Shown here: one piece after another, positions 24,332 to 37,068 of the stretch
Numbering within the stretch: the stretch's first letter is position 1
Layout of the letters: the number at the start of each line of letters is the position of its first letter
Source of the DNA: Trileptium ribeirensis
Lineage: Eukaryota > Nematoda > Enoplea > Enoplida > Thoracostomopsidae
DNA length: 64,000 bases
Reading direction: 5' to 3'
Assembly (NCBI GenBank): GCA_030248225.1
Contig: JASANE010020195.1
Location: 1-64,000 of the forward strand
Translations under genes and position numbers: made by a program
The notes under the pieces: model-generated
Database searches by the model: none
Told to the model about the DNA's origin: nothing
What the model saw: only the letters and a program-made list of their open reading frames with translations

Positions 24332-25224
24332 GTAATTATGTAGTAAGGCCAAATTGCGTTTCTTTATTGTGTAAAATTTCGTGAATTCTCGCGCCAAAAA
24401 TTGTAAGTCGTTTAAGGTGTGGGTTCATTTTGAAAAAAAACCTGCGATACCACACTGTATAATATTGCTTTTATCGTATTCAGCAACCTTTAAAGAATTA
24501 AAGAATCGTTTTAAACTCTCTACAAACAATAAATTGAATATAAACTATATGTCAAAATTTAGCATAATAGTCGTCACACCGCCACACATTTACCGAAATT
24601 TGTTAAAAACAATGAACCCGATGCATTTACTGTGTTGAATAACAAAATTAAGACCATCGCTCCACCTAAACACGACACTTCCTGCCAAAATTTTGAAAAT
24701 TTCGTTTTGCATTTTTTAAACTTTAGCTTATAGATTGAAAAGCTCAAGAAGTTGTAACTCTGCGATCCGATGCTTCTGGCAAGATTTATATCCAAATCAT
24801 TTAGGCCACAAGTGCCAAAACCAAAGTTTTCAAATCCTGTGGGTTTTTTGAAAATTTGAGCAGATCATCGAATCAGCGTAAACATAAATCTAGGTACAAA
24901 ACTGTATTCTATTACGCGACAAATCAAAAATTCTAAAGATACATCAATCTAAGTAGGGAAGATGAGAATGTGAAGAGTGCCACATACAGGCTTAAAGTTT
25001 TTGCTCAAAAACTTATGTGGCAGATTACGAGTAAAATTAATTTTTATTGAATTTCACAACCAAACGACAATTAAAAGAAATCAAAGACATACTATCAGGC
25101 CACACATCCAAGCTAAGACAGTACAGCCACATTAGCAACACAATATTATACTAGTTCCTTGCTCAAATTAAATGTATTAGATCGATGTGACGCTGCTGCA
25201 TTACGCACTTCCACAACGTAATGC

Positions 25225-25445
25225 CCATACGACCCCGGCTATCCTAACTTCGAGGGCTGACCTAAGGGGTTCAATTTTTCTTTTTTCCCGGTCAATCCCA
25301 AGAGACTACGGAGCTTAGCAAGCCGCAGAAGCGCTTCACAGGATGTGTTCTGATCCTGCCGGAAAGGCTGCGCACGTAGTGTAAGCGGTACTACCTTTGA
25401 GGTCCCTAGGGAGGTTGGCTCCGTCACCTGCTCTCAGGCCAAAGA
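25225..25445 (-). repeat. GC-rich dispersed repeat, copy 3
   Basis: On the minus strand it reads GAGCAGGTGACGGAGCCAACC, ACACTACGTGCGCAGCC, GAACACATCC and GCTTGCTAAGCTCC in the same order as the copies at 6478 and 40115. The 3' part of the family (GGGGTCGTATGGGCATTACGTTGTGGAAGTGCG) also matches at the left end. Confidence 0.6.
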
Positions 25446-28400
25446 GTCCATACCACTATTCCCTATCATCGTTCCACATGGAAGTGTATCAAATGTATGG
25501 GTTGATTAATTTTCCTACTTTCCTGAACTGTTAATTTATTTAGCCAGTGGCCTCCACTAGGGTTCGACAAACCCCTAGACGTTTAACGTCGGATGGAGGG
25601 TGGTTCCTACTTTGGACGTGTTCAGTAAAAGTTTGTTTTCAGGTATAAAATTTTTCCTTTGAGTCGCGCGAGTCGTACTCACTTAATAATAATCTACAAT
25701 TAGGAATCGGCGAGTCGCGCTAAGGTTTGTTTCTTCTGTGCGTGTGTCAAACCTGAACGTGGGTCGTCGAACGGGGTGACGGATTTCAAACCCCTTCCAC
25801 ACGTATCGCTACTATGATCAGCAAAACACATGGACAACTTGGGTTTTGATTTAGTATTTATTGATAAGTCAAAATCGTATATGGGTAAAAAGGTATCGTA
25901 CGGGATAATACCATCGATACAACAACAATGCGGTACGGTACGCTATCAGAACAAAGTCGGAAGGCTGACAATTGAGTATATCGGAGTCCTCGCCTTTGTC
26001 AGGGGACACTCACAGCTGGTTCAAACCCTTTTCTAATGACAGCTGTGCTTACCTTACTCGAAAAGCGGGAGGGAAAAACATACAAGTAGTACTAGGCGAT
26101 AATCAATTAGTTTTCGAGAGGCGCCATTCGGCTAACTACACGCTCGGTAGTATGACTACTAATACGAGGGTACTGCGATTAGACAATAGGTTCAGGTAAG
26201 CTAAAGGCTGCAAAACGAAACAGGTAAATTCGAATATACGGATCAAAGCGTTACGGTACAGATAACTAATCGGTTAAACGCAGCAAGTTATAGCAAATCA
26301 CCAAAGATACGGTTAAACAATCGATACGGGTACAAAATATACAAGAATATAAATTAACATGAGTGCAAGTTTGTGCGTTCATCATCTCGGTACGACTCCT
26401 TGGTTCGAGTGCAACAACGGTGTAACATGTTTCCTTCCTACTCGCAAATGTACGTACGGAATATAACCGCGGGTACAACAATTTTCGGTACTTCGTGGCA
26501 CAATAGACTAACCAGGGTCCAAAAACCCTTATAAAATTATCCTTCAAATATAGTGCCAAAGCTGTGAAATTTGTGCTTAGATTGGTACTCATTTGTAACC
26601 TAGACATATAGTACAAAAACGGACTCTTTCGTGTCCGTGACCATGAGCCAGAATAGATTCAAAACGGGCAGGGTAAAATCTTTCCTAAGCAGCTCAGAGG
26701 TCCCGGTAAGAATGGACTGGGACCGAATTTTCCAACGTTTCCTTAGCACAAAACTTACTACTAAAATTTATACTGTCTTGTGCACATTAATTGTACTTTA
26801 TCAACACTAGGAATATTGATATTTCGATTTGACGGCCAAGTTTTTACATTTTAAGGAGGCACTGGATTGAGCCGAATCCAGGAGCTAAATTGCTAATTTT
26901 GAGTCCAACTCGGACTTCAAGAAGGACCTTTCTTCGCGCTCAACTCGGCAGAACGATACTCTAAATTTCTACGAAAAGCTACGGCTAAACCGTATTTATT
27001 TAGTCTATTAAAGGGTTCCGCGCCGGTTCTTCCTCGTTTTACGGAAGGGTTGAAGGCGTTGCCACAGCCTTCAACTTTCATCGTTTAAAGCGGTCGTATA
27101 AACGTAGCTCGGTGTCCGTGAACAAGTTGACTGGTTTGATATGGGTCGAAAGGTTCACAAGTACAAATTATATACAAATTTTATTGTCCAGCTTTGGCGA
27201 AAGAATTTTAACAATTAACGACTCAGTGCGGAAAGGCTATATACGGGTTGACAAATGTTTGGGTAAATTTCTCAATCCGTCCTACGTTAAATTTCCTAAT
27301 CTTGAGAAATAAAGACTTGCTTGATCTCTAGTCAAAACGAGTAATGCTACGCTTGAGCGTGTGAGTAGGCCACTGCCGAAGCAATCAGCTGTTCTGGAGC
27401 TATAGTAAACTTCCAAAAGTTCAAATGGATTAAAAAGGCTTAATTTATCTTGCTAATTTCTTAACCAATTGAACGTCTTAACTTACGTGTTCTTTTTTTG
27501 TAATGGAAGTCACTTTACGAACACTTCGGATCAATCCTCGTCGTTATGAAGCGACGGTACTAGTGTAGGGCGAGGGACGGGTTCAGGCACGTCCATAACT
27601 CATGATGCAACAAGCAAATCTTATGCATCAGGTTAAGCTATATAAATTGTGTGGTGGTGAAGGTTATGATCAGGTACGTGAAGATACCCTGTAGGTCACC
27701 GGCATTACCCTAACGATACTTGTGCTTTTGGTATTCCAACTTGAAAACGGCTCTCGGAACGAGCTCCATTTACTGTTAAAACTTTTATCCTACCTATCAA
27801 AGGTATCCGAAAACATTGGGTCTACGGGTCTGTATAATTGTAGCAAATTTTTCTATTGTAGTTCAACTCCGTTTGTCCTCAAAATGTACTCGGTTTTCTC
27901 GGTGCCTTTAAGCCAGTCCATCGCGATGGAGGGCAGACCTATGAATCAGAATTTTTCAATAATTCGCCAGCCTTTCTCCGTGAAACTTTGGGTTCGACCT
28001 AACTTTTCATTCTACTAGGATCGGGTCAACGATTCTTCCAAAAATTGGACAGTCGGGCCGGGACCCGATAGGCCCGATATGGCATCTAGCGATATCGCTA
28101 ACTTTTAAACACAAAAACGTTGCCACTTGCACCTGGAAATATTAACGCTAGGAAAATTGATATTTCTTTTATACCGAGGAAAATGCGAAAAGGCATATAC
28201 GAGAAAGGGGAACTATGGAATTTATGTGGACCCTGACCGGCAGGTGTGCTGCTCTGGTCCAATTTTTCCTAATCTTTGAACAGACCACGGCTTTGCCGGG
28301 CTTAATAGCGCAAATGGAAGGCCTAACAGGCTTCCATTTGTACGATAAAATTTAGTAAAATTTCTGGAAGGAATTTTGAATTATCAACAATTGAAATTTC

Positions 28401-31400
28401 AGGCAGGGGCGGGCCCCTGTCGGGTCGTCGGGTTTGTGATTTCGACTCGATGTGGTCACATTTTAAGGTTGTATTCAGTAGCAGATATTCCTACGAAGAA
28501 ATGGTCAGTTTCACCAAAATCTAAAAATATTCCAAATTCATGCTTAGGGTGGGGGTGAGCCTCTTCAGTGTCGTCGGGTTTATAGTTCCGATGCGAATTT
28601 AACAAGTTTTATGAAACAAATCAATGGCTAGGATCCTTACAGAGATCTGGGTAAAATTTTAGCCAAGTTCCTGGAATAATTCTTGAGAGGTTAAATTTCA
28701 CTCAGAGTGAGTTGTCTCACTCTCTGGACTTTAGCAAATTCGGTTACGGATCGGTTATATCTTAGGTTCGGTTTCAAAACGTCGGTTACGATTAACATCC
28801 TAATAACATTCAGCGGAATTCTTGTAAGGAACGCTGCACCGGGTAGATTTTATCGATCACGAGCAACTCTTATTAGTTATTCCGAGCACAGCTTTGTAAA
28901 TCTTCTCTCTAAGCGCATTCTTGCAAAACAGTATCGCCTATTTAAAATTGAAATCAGAAAGCAAGGCCAAGGATGATACGCGGTTCCGTTTTCGATACAA
29001 GTCAAAAATATATTTAACCTCGATCGGCTCAAGGACTACGTTGGGAATCCTAACTCGACTCAGGAAATCATGTAAAAACAAGTCTATACACGAGTGTCGC
29101 GTTGATTTCTGCCTTAACTCGTTGACCGTTTAGTACGACTCCGGCTTTCCAACTAGGGTGGCTAACTACGGTCACGCATCTGTGAGGATTTATAGTCTAA
29201 TATTACACATTTGGCAAATTATACACTAACTCCATAATAAATTATATACACAGCGTCCGGACAATTCCGATGTTCTACCAACTCCAAATTTACAAAAAAA
29301 TAAAGTGGTTCAGCTCGATAGGGTCGAGCTTATTTGTCTGTGAAGCACACCAATATCTTCTAGATTACTGATAAGAAGTTTAAATTAAGTAGAAACTTTA
29401 TATAAGACTCATATAAAGTTTATACAAATTTAGTGGTTCAAATACGGCGTTGTTGACTTAGGAAACATTCGAACTTATAACAGTGTTTATGGCGTATAGT
29501 TGTACAATCGCCAAGCGTCCACATCAAGCTAACGACATTGCAGACCGAATCAAATTGGTATGTTGGTGTTTAATTGAATCTTATTTGCTTAAAGGACAGC
29601 AGTACATCCAGCGACGGCACAATTTAATAGAAAATTTGATATTAACTTATAAATTTTAATATTAGAAAGTACACATTCAGTTTCTACAAGCATACATATT
29701 AACATATATACTTATGTATTTGGGATTGGGGTGAGAAGAGACGCTACTGAGTAAACAAACAAGGGGCAAACGGGCTAGAAAGCGGGTGCCATTCCCTTGG
29801 TGATAGCCAAAATGCCAAAAGAGGCTCGGATTTGGACTCAGTGTGTCCGTCCAAAAATAAGTTGATGTTTAACAGGTCCATTTTTGGACGACAAAAAGAA
29901 AAGGTGGGCTCTCGGGCGAGTCTGTCATGAATTTCGTAAAGAATTAAAGCGTTTTAAGCGGCTCTCGCGGGTTCGGGTTATTGTTGTGTGGGGTAAGGGG
30001 TATATGTTCGTGTCGGATTCAGCGAGAAGACTCTAATGACGGGTTACACACCCATCGGGGCATGATTTCTTCGCCTTTACCACAAAAGGATATACCCAAA
30101 AGTGGGCACATCGAGTCCATTTCGGGCTCAAATAAAAGCCTCGGTTTCAGGAAAGCTAACGATGTTCCATATATTTGTGTTGGTTAGTTGTTAAGTTATT
30201 TGATTAAACGTGATTTATTTGATATACGTACCTGGTTATTTCCTAACAAGTCCGCGGATCCTGATCGGATATCCACGGAACCGGTCTCATTTTATACTCC
30301 GTAAAAGTCTCTATCAAAAATGTTGAGTACTTAATTTGTGATTTTTCAACGGTCCCGAAGTTATGTGCCGGAGCCGCAACTTTCAAGTCCGAGTTTTCGG
30401 AATTGACATTTTAAACTCATTTTACTTTGATAATTTTGTCCAGTGTCAATGATAACATTGAACACGGGGAATTTTGATATTTCGTTTTTCGCACATATCT
30501 TTTTCAGCAATTTTGCTTATTTGCAGTTCGCTATAGGACGAACAGTCATTGCTTTGTGGTCATTACTCATGAGGACGGTCGTGACGGATTTTCGTCATGG
30601 CCACTGTTTTCGATCAAAATCGGGGCGGGCATCACGGTCCTATCACGCAGAGTGAGACCGTTCCTATACATATCGGGGCGTTCGGGGAGTCGTACTATCC
30701 TACTTATTCGCAGGTCGGGTATGGCAAGAGCTCGCCAAACCCTAACATTTATATATACCTATAAAAGTACTAGTTGATACACGCACAATCGCTACTTTTT
30801 CTCCAAAAATGGCCCAATTAATTACGGGTTCAGCATAATAAAGGTACAGCAAAATATGACTATAATCGTAAAAATGGTGTAAAATCACAACGAAATTATC
30901 GTTAACACAATTAACGGAATTGGAAAAAGGGTTTGGAAAAAAGGAATTGGTTAATTGGAAAAAGCTACGAGTTGGATACAAATTAGATATACGGAATCAA
31001 CACAATCAACTTACCAATTCAAATAGGTATGTGCAAGAACAACAGTATAAATAGTACGTAATAACAGATATGATCATGATCAGAGAATACAAATCATATA
31101 TGCAAACGAGTGCCTTTATGGCAACCACAAATGGTATTGTATAGCAGAAAAAGCAATAGTAGTATCGCATATATCATTTACGTCAACGGGTTCCTTTATG
31201 GCAAAACGAACGGTATAGTACGACAAATATAACAATAATTACAACCGTTATCCATTCCTGAAATACTAACAATATCCATTCTATTCACTGAAACATCGGC
31301 GATGCAAACCGAAATCCTGAAATATATCTATTTATACAACGAGGTTCGCGGGCATAATGTTTTGTGATTTGCGACGGGTATCTATCGGCTATAGTTGACG

Positions 31401-31904
31401 TGGTGACGGGATCTCGATCTGTTCGTTCACATGGGGACGTTGGTTCATGGTTCCGGTGGGCACGAAAAGATTGCAAATCCGCTCCAATTGGGTACACAAG
31501 CATATTGAAGCGGGGGACGGCTTCGGTTTCCTTTAGCCATTTAGGTTGAGTATTCTATTTCGAAAGAAATTCGGAACTAAAGTCGTAAATATTGGCCATT
31601 AGGCGGTGGTTAGGATTGATTTGTCACGTCACAGTACTCGCAAAGGTTGGCCAATGGACTGTGGTCAGGATTAATTTATCACGTAACAATCCAGTGTGGA
31701 TCTGTTACATAAACATAACGACTGTGGCTGAAGACTATTACAGGGTTCTAAATTCAGCTTCCTGAGCTTCTTTAAACTATTCAATAACGAAACCTTTGCC
31801 AAATTGTGCTCCATTTCAGGAATCACCGCTCCTCCCTTTCAAATGAAATATTTAAGCAGAAATGTCAAACAACACATTAGACCAATCGACCATGGTAATA
31901 TTAC

Positions 31905-32024
31905 CGAGTCCTAGCCTTCGATATTGATATAAACAGCCAAGCGTCATTATGTAAATTCGTTTCTTGCCATCGGGAGCATCGATGCGACAACACACGGCAC
32001 CAACTACGATATCATTGAAATATA
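31905..32024 (-). CDS. NAA50: N-alpha-acetyltransferase 50 homologue, internal exon
   Basis: Bounded by an acceptor (GCAATGTTTCAG, AG at 32026-32025) and a GTAATA donor (GT at 31904-31903). The 120-bp exon reads 'YFNDIVVGAVCCRID', 'KKRIYIMTLGCL' and 'YRRLGLG'. These are the central GNAT strands of NAA50 and the acetyl-CoA-binding R/Q-x-x-G-x-G loop. Splicing to the upstream exon joins G to TA to give 'LAKFVYFND', matching LAKLAYFND in other animals, so the phase is right. The donor splits the last Gly codon of the loop, and the next exon is unplaced. 'CCRID' and 'YIMTLGCL' are near-invariant in this family. Confidence 0.92.
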
Positions 32025-33526
32025 CTGAAACATTGCGAACACATATTGATGTTTCCCCACTGGTTTCCCAAACTGTTTCCAAAATACATGGGGTAACCGA
32101 ACTGGGGGCGCGTCAGTTCGAACTGGCCGGGGGCGGCAGAATTTACTTTCCCCCAAGTGAAAATGGCATAAACGACAGCTTCACAGTAAATACACAATAA
32201 TAGTGAACATTATATACCGAAACACTAAGACTGACGGAAATTATAGTGTTTTCGGCCCCACAGGGCAAAAATTTAGGAATTTTTTGATTCCCATAAGAAT
32301 GAATTGACATGTTTTTGCCTCGCCGAAAAAATTGTTCTATTGGATACCCCGCGGGGGTGTTGGTATGCTGAACTGGGGGAAGCCGAAATACCAAAAGGCC
32401 TACTCCGCGGGGAAGGCCAGTATCATTTCAAACTTCTATCGCTCGCTGTTACGACGGCAATCAATTGTGGCCCGTACTGCAAGAAACTACTAAGGCAGAA
32501 AACATCAGAGCCATTACCAACAGTATGTGGTTGCATTAACGTCTAACGTAGCTATTTGATGACTAGTGACTTACACATTCCTAGTTTATTTATGTTCCAT
32601 CCAAAAACATACTCTTACAAATAGGATAAAGACAGGATTAATAAAACATCTAATAAATATATAAAAATACATTAAGTAGCTACTTTTGTAAATTTGGTGC
32701 CACAATGACCAATGTACATTTAGTATATAACTGAAAAATCACTAAGGTAAATCAGCAGCGAAAGTGACTTTGAACACATCATTGCTTAACACAACATTGC
32801 AAATAGAAGACCCGTGTACTACAACAACTATGCGAAAATAAACGTAAGCCCGTCAACTATCCTGTTTTGGTATTTAGCATGAATTTTTTTGATCAGTTAA
32901 AACGCTTCTTGATCAATCAAAATTGGAGACATAACAGGTCGAGAATAAGTTGTTCTTCCATTGAAATAAAACATTTGGTGTTCAAAAATACTGAGTACAA
33001 GTTTTCACGAAAATCTATTGCAGTTTAATTAAGATGGTTTAATTATGGAATAATGAGAGCCATTGTGGCGCCGATTTGCTTATAACAGCACCACTGTATA
33101 AACTTTGTGCGCTACCAGGGCTAATTAAAATTCCCTGTAAACCCGTTTTTGAGTTTAGCTGACTCCGAATACATTCAGAAAACGTACTTGCTAAGCTTGT
33201 TGAGACAACGAACGATTCATCACAGACTATGCCTATCAGACTCCAGGTCAGGGTACTACGTATCATACGCATGCACAATTGACCTTGAAGAAAAAAGAAC
33301 TAATGGGGTTTCACTAAAATAAAACGGTAATATTATAGTAACGCTTTTAAACGTTGACTTAGGTCGTGTACTTCAACAAAGGTCTGCTGAGCGCTAGCAA
33401 AAATAACCAAAAAGAACGAAAGTGTGTATAACTCCGCTGTAACTGCATCTCCGAGATGCCAGTTAGGCGTACTAACAAAATGGGTGCATATCGAAGACAT
33501 TATAAATAATATTCTGCAAAACTTAC
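32025..33526 (-). other. NAA50 intron (1502 bp)
   Basis: Begins with a consensus donor GTAAGT (33526-33521) and ends TTTCAG. It contains only short chance frames and a small CAGGG...CCCTG palindromic stretch at about 33116. Confidence 0.8.
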
Positions 33527-33663
33527 CAAATTTTGCTAAGTTTCCTGCAAATAGAACGTCTTTATAGAATTTCTCGTTGTAGCTCACAGGAAATATGACT
33601 TGATTCAGACGCTTTAGCTGCTTAAGGTTATGATGCGTAATGTCTCCAAGTTCCATGCGACCG
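33527..33663 (-). CDS. NAA50: N-alpha-acetyltransferase 50 homologue, N-terminal coding exon
   Basis: Reads 'GRMELGDITHHNLKQLKRL', 'FPVSYNEKFYKDVL' and 'AGNLAKF', matching the NAA50 N-terminus (animal proteins: ..RIELGDVTPHNIKQLKxLNxVxFPVSYNDKFY). This includes the Phe-Pro-Val loop that in NAA50 contacts the substrate Met-Leu N-terminus. An internal Met at 33656-33654 aligns with Ile of other homologues, and an acceptor TATTATTGCAG lies just before GGTCGC. The true start is therefore probably in a tiny upstream exon encoding about two or three residues, as in mammals, which I could not locate. The exon ends in phase 1 at GTAAGT (33526). Confidence 0.9.
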
Positions 33664-35161
33664 CTGCAATAATACTAATGTAATCGAACAATTCGTGGCA
33701 GCACGAGAGGTTTTAAAGCAGCATATAATAAGTTTTAAAATTTCGCCTGCGTGAAATAATTGCTGCTTTGAACATATTGCAATAAAACTGTTCTGTCGCT
33801 CGAAAAACTGATTTCCAGCAAGTAGAACATATATTTCCTTTGAAACAACGTATTCTGCATATGGAAATCTATGGTCCAAAGAGAAAAGCAAAATAAAGAT
33901 CATCGAAAAACAAACTGCCTCCATAATTTTTGTCGCATGAACATGTTAACATCCAAAGGTTTTTGGATGTTGGAAAATATAAATCCATAACGGAAAATGA
34001 GCAAGACTTTGTTTTGTTGGCCGCTACATATGGGTTGTTGTATTCAGCAAAATGCACACATTATATAATGTGTTTTAAAGTATAAAATAGTTACGGGATT
34101 AAGATTACAACAAGTTTGTGAAACAAAATGACCTCATAATATAGTAAGTACGAAACGTGTTTCAGACAGTAGTTTATGATGAAGTTCTATGCATATTTGC
34201 TTGGAGCATCTAAAACAGTCTTAACTACTCATAGATAAATTGATATCGAAAATATTAAACTTAGTTTCCACATATTCGTTATATCGAAAAAATCTATACT
34301 ATATTGTCCAACCGATACGAACTGATAAGGTAAAGTCCACCAACGTTAACAAAATACTGCTCAAATTGAGCTCAATATTTATTTTCTACATAATTTGGCA
34401 TTATTTTCATAAACCGCGCTATTGGCACGGGCACAAATCGGCGTGCTATTTTTACATAGTTTACTTGTAACGAATCTGCACTTTAGAAAATTTTTTAGGC
34501 ATATGATGCCAACTAATTAAAATTGCTAAAATGTTAACAGTCAATACACATATGCCAGAGCTAAAAACACAACCCTTCGGTACAGCAACTTCTACCGGGC
34601 TCATGAGCCGGGTGACACAAAAGTGAGCCACTCGATCTGAAACTTTATTTGCGTATGACTCAAAATTACCACCAGGAATTTTGGAGATTTTTCTTTTACA
34701 AATAGCGACCCTTTAGTTTTCGTTTGAGGCTCAACCCGGCAAAGCCATGGCCCTTTAAAATATAAAGAAATTAACTGCCAAGTTTATATACATATATTGA
34801 TATCAGTGCAACACGGCAGTATCGGAGTCGTTAAATTACGATACGCCGCAATTACAGTGTGAAATATTTATCAGTGTTGGTAAATTTGATGTTAAATTGA
34901 AAAATTTATGTATAAAATTTTAGCAGGATCCGAAGATACTACGTCGCACTTGTCGGGTGTCGACCTAGCGGACGTGTTTTGAGCTGCACCATTGACCCGA
35001 TCCTCGTAGATTGAAGGTTTAGCTCGATTATAACATTGGCAAATTTTCACAGGCAAAGGTATGCACACTTGCGAGAAAATTAAATTTCTATGTTTGCCCC
35101 ACCGTTTCTTTGGTTGGGCTACGAAACCGGCTCTAAACTGATGAACCGGTTACCTAAAGAC
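33664..35161. other. region upstream of NAA50 exon, no supported feature
   Basis: Should hold the first tiny NAA50 exon and promoter, or part of a longer first intron. No conserved peptide, TATA-initiator pair or repeat can be argued. Long minus frames at 33628-33924 and 33869-34057 show no domain. Confidence 0.4.
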
Positions 35162-36243
35162 CAGGGAATAACCGGAACCGGAACCAGCAACCGGTACCTA
35201 CCATTTAAACCGGATCCGGAATTTGATCTTCGAAATTTATAAATAGTAAAACAGATGAAGGAAGAAATGAAAGTATAGTGGATTTAAAATGCATTAAAAA
35301 TAACTTTTACATTAAACTTAATGTATTGCGATGGTATTATTGCCTTTCTGAAACTTCAAAGAGATTAAGGAAGCCAATAATGCTTATTTATCGATCAGAT
35401 ATGTCGATTTTTGGACACCCAGAGCAAAAAATGCCTTCCACTATACACCATTGCGTATACTGCGTCAAATCGAATATGCTTACAAAGCTTGCAGCGTAGA
35501 ATACACACTTTCGCTCTGTCTCCAGTCGCCTTCCTTTACTACACATACGTTTGTTACATGTTCTTCCACTGTTTAGGCTAGCGCCCGTAAGTTTTGGACA
35601 AACAGTGCCCGTAAGTTAGATGATGATGATAACTTTCTAATCAGAATGCTATAAATGAGACACACTGTGATGTTGCTTGCACAGTTTCAATAAATACAGT
35701 TCTTTGCCAAGAAAGCAGATTCTAGCTGCGTTGCAGATAACGTTAGTTTACTTCAATTTAGACTGATTTACCAAGTTTACAAGCGCATTGGCGGGTCCCT
35801 GAAGCAATTTATGTTAGCCAAGAATACCCTAAGTACTTCTGCGTAAGCCATACTCTGTTAACGAGTTGGACCGGTTTAATTGAAACGTACCGTACAGACT
35901 TCTGGATGTGTAAAATAGCTGCTACAAGCATCGACGTGCCTTTGATTTGTCAACAAACTCCTGCAGGTTATTATGAAAAATTCCAACTGAAATTATGTGC
36001 CGTACTTACGTTTCAAACGTCAAATTGCTTAGTTAATATTTTCTTTTGCTTGGTTGCATTGGAGCTTGATCATTGTATAATATATATTACATATGTTTGG
36101 ATCACAGATGAAGCAAAAAAACGTAGAAAATTTCAAACATACTTTTTAAACCAGAATTCCGGTTCCGGTATGGTTTTTGCCCTTTGCCGGAACCGCAACC
36201 GGAACACGATTTTCGCCGGAACCGGAGTTCCGGTTACTCCCTG
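35162..36243 (-). mobile_element. hAT-like family A copy 2 (inverted)
   Basis: A complete element in the opposite orientation to copy 1. The left flank CTAAAGAC (35154-35161) and right flank TTAAAGAC (36244-36251) form a 7/8-matching target duplication. It shares with copy 4 (38037-39122) an internal deletion of roughly 95 bp near the CTAGCCTAAACAGTG motif and an extra ACTTACGGGCG. The two also translate identically over two long frames of 113 and about 72 codons, so they are near-identical. No transposase. Confidence 0.88.
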
Positions 36244-37068
36244 TTAAAGACCATTTTAAATCACCTAACGAATAGAGATTTCAGCACGGTCGGTCGAACT
36301 GATAGTCGGATCCAGCGGTGCATATCCGTACTGTTGACCTAGGACGAAGTGTTTTAGCTAAAACTTTTACTAAGAACACATCGCTCAGGATTTATCGTTT
36401 TGATGCTTCTTTGAACGAATTTGCTCATTCAGGAATTGGCACCATGGCTCCTCGCTCATCGATGACAAGATTAATGCTTTCCAATTAACATTTTTGGTTA
36501 GCAATCAACTATTGCTCTTGCCCCCACCCCCAAAATATTAGCCAGGTTCCGCATTGAAATTACCTTTGATGCCTGGTTCGTCAGCTTACGTGTGTCCCAC
36601 CCCTATACAAGTACCATTCCCTCGCTGCGATGAAGAGCGACTCGAATAGTAAAATGATTCCCCACTAAGTATATAATTGATTTCGGACATACAAACTTTA
36701 TGAATCAGTTAGGTAGACTGATTTACAACCCGGCTAAGCCAGTAGACATTGGGGACAATCCTAGAGTGGGGCATTGCTTTGCTAGTGGCCAAATTTGCAA
36801 GCTTAACCATAGTTCTAGTTTTCGATAGAGGATAAACGTAGGTATATTAATCAATAAGTCTGGGGAAATACGCACAAGATGAGCCAGGGTTTTATTTTAG
36901 GATTCCGTACATAGTGTTTCCGCATAGGCCGCCAATAATAACGGTAGCGTGCAGAGCCTACTCTGCGGAGATGGATGCAAATTTGCATACAATATATTTG
37001 TGAACATATAAATGGTCATGGTCATAAGTATACAAATTTCATGGACTAAGGAACTCATACACTGGTAA
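36244..37068. other. unique spacer between hAT copies
   Basis: No recognised gene. The first 13 bases (reverse complement AAATGGTCTTTAA) recur at the internal junction of the neighbouring chimeric element at 38024-38036. Confidence 0.5.

Larger units (their letters stand above)
18809..31904 (-). other. NAA50 intron tract (about 13 kb) still containing an unplaced exon
   Basis: Exon 31905-32024 ends in phase 1 at a GTAATA donor, while the last exon begins needing two bases from before, so at least one further coding exon (about 23 codons in other animals, ending ..IYL before HVQ) must lie here. I could not place it with confidence. A weak candidate lies at about 18889-18965: the minus strand reads 'GNFEVNTIYV' in one frame and 'TSML...IQFM' in another, and the second would splice in frame into HVQ from a GTTTAC donor. 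The tract also holds a complete hAT element (23172-24331), a dispersed-repeat copy (25225-25445), palindromic repeats near 19.2 and 19.5 kb, and otherwise unidentified AT-rich DNA. Confidence 0.6.

Noticed and set aside
33116..33137. CAGGG...CCCTG stretch resembling hAT termini
   Set aside because: Only 22 bp in total with no element body or matching flanks; too short to be an element.
33628..33924. 98-codon minus-strand frame overlapping the NAA50 exon boundary
   Set aside because: Runs across the acceptor into the wrong frame of the NAA50 exon and has no family resemblance.
35906..36247. 113-codon frame conserved between two loci (also 38033-38470)
   Set aside because: Conservation reflects two recent copies of the same non-coding hAT element; other family members break the frame and it reads through the terminal repeat.
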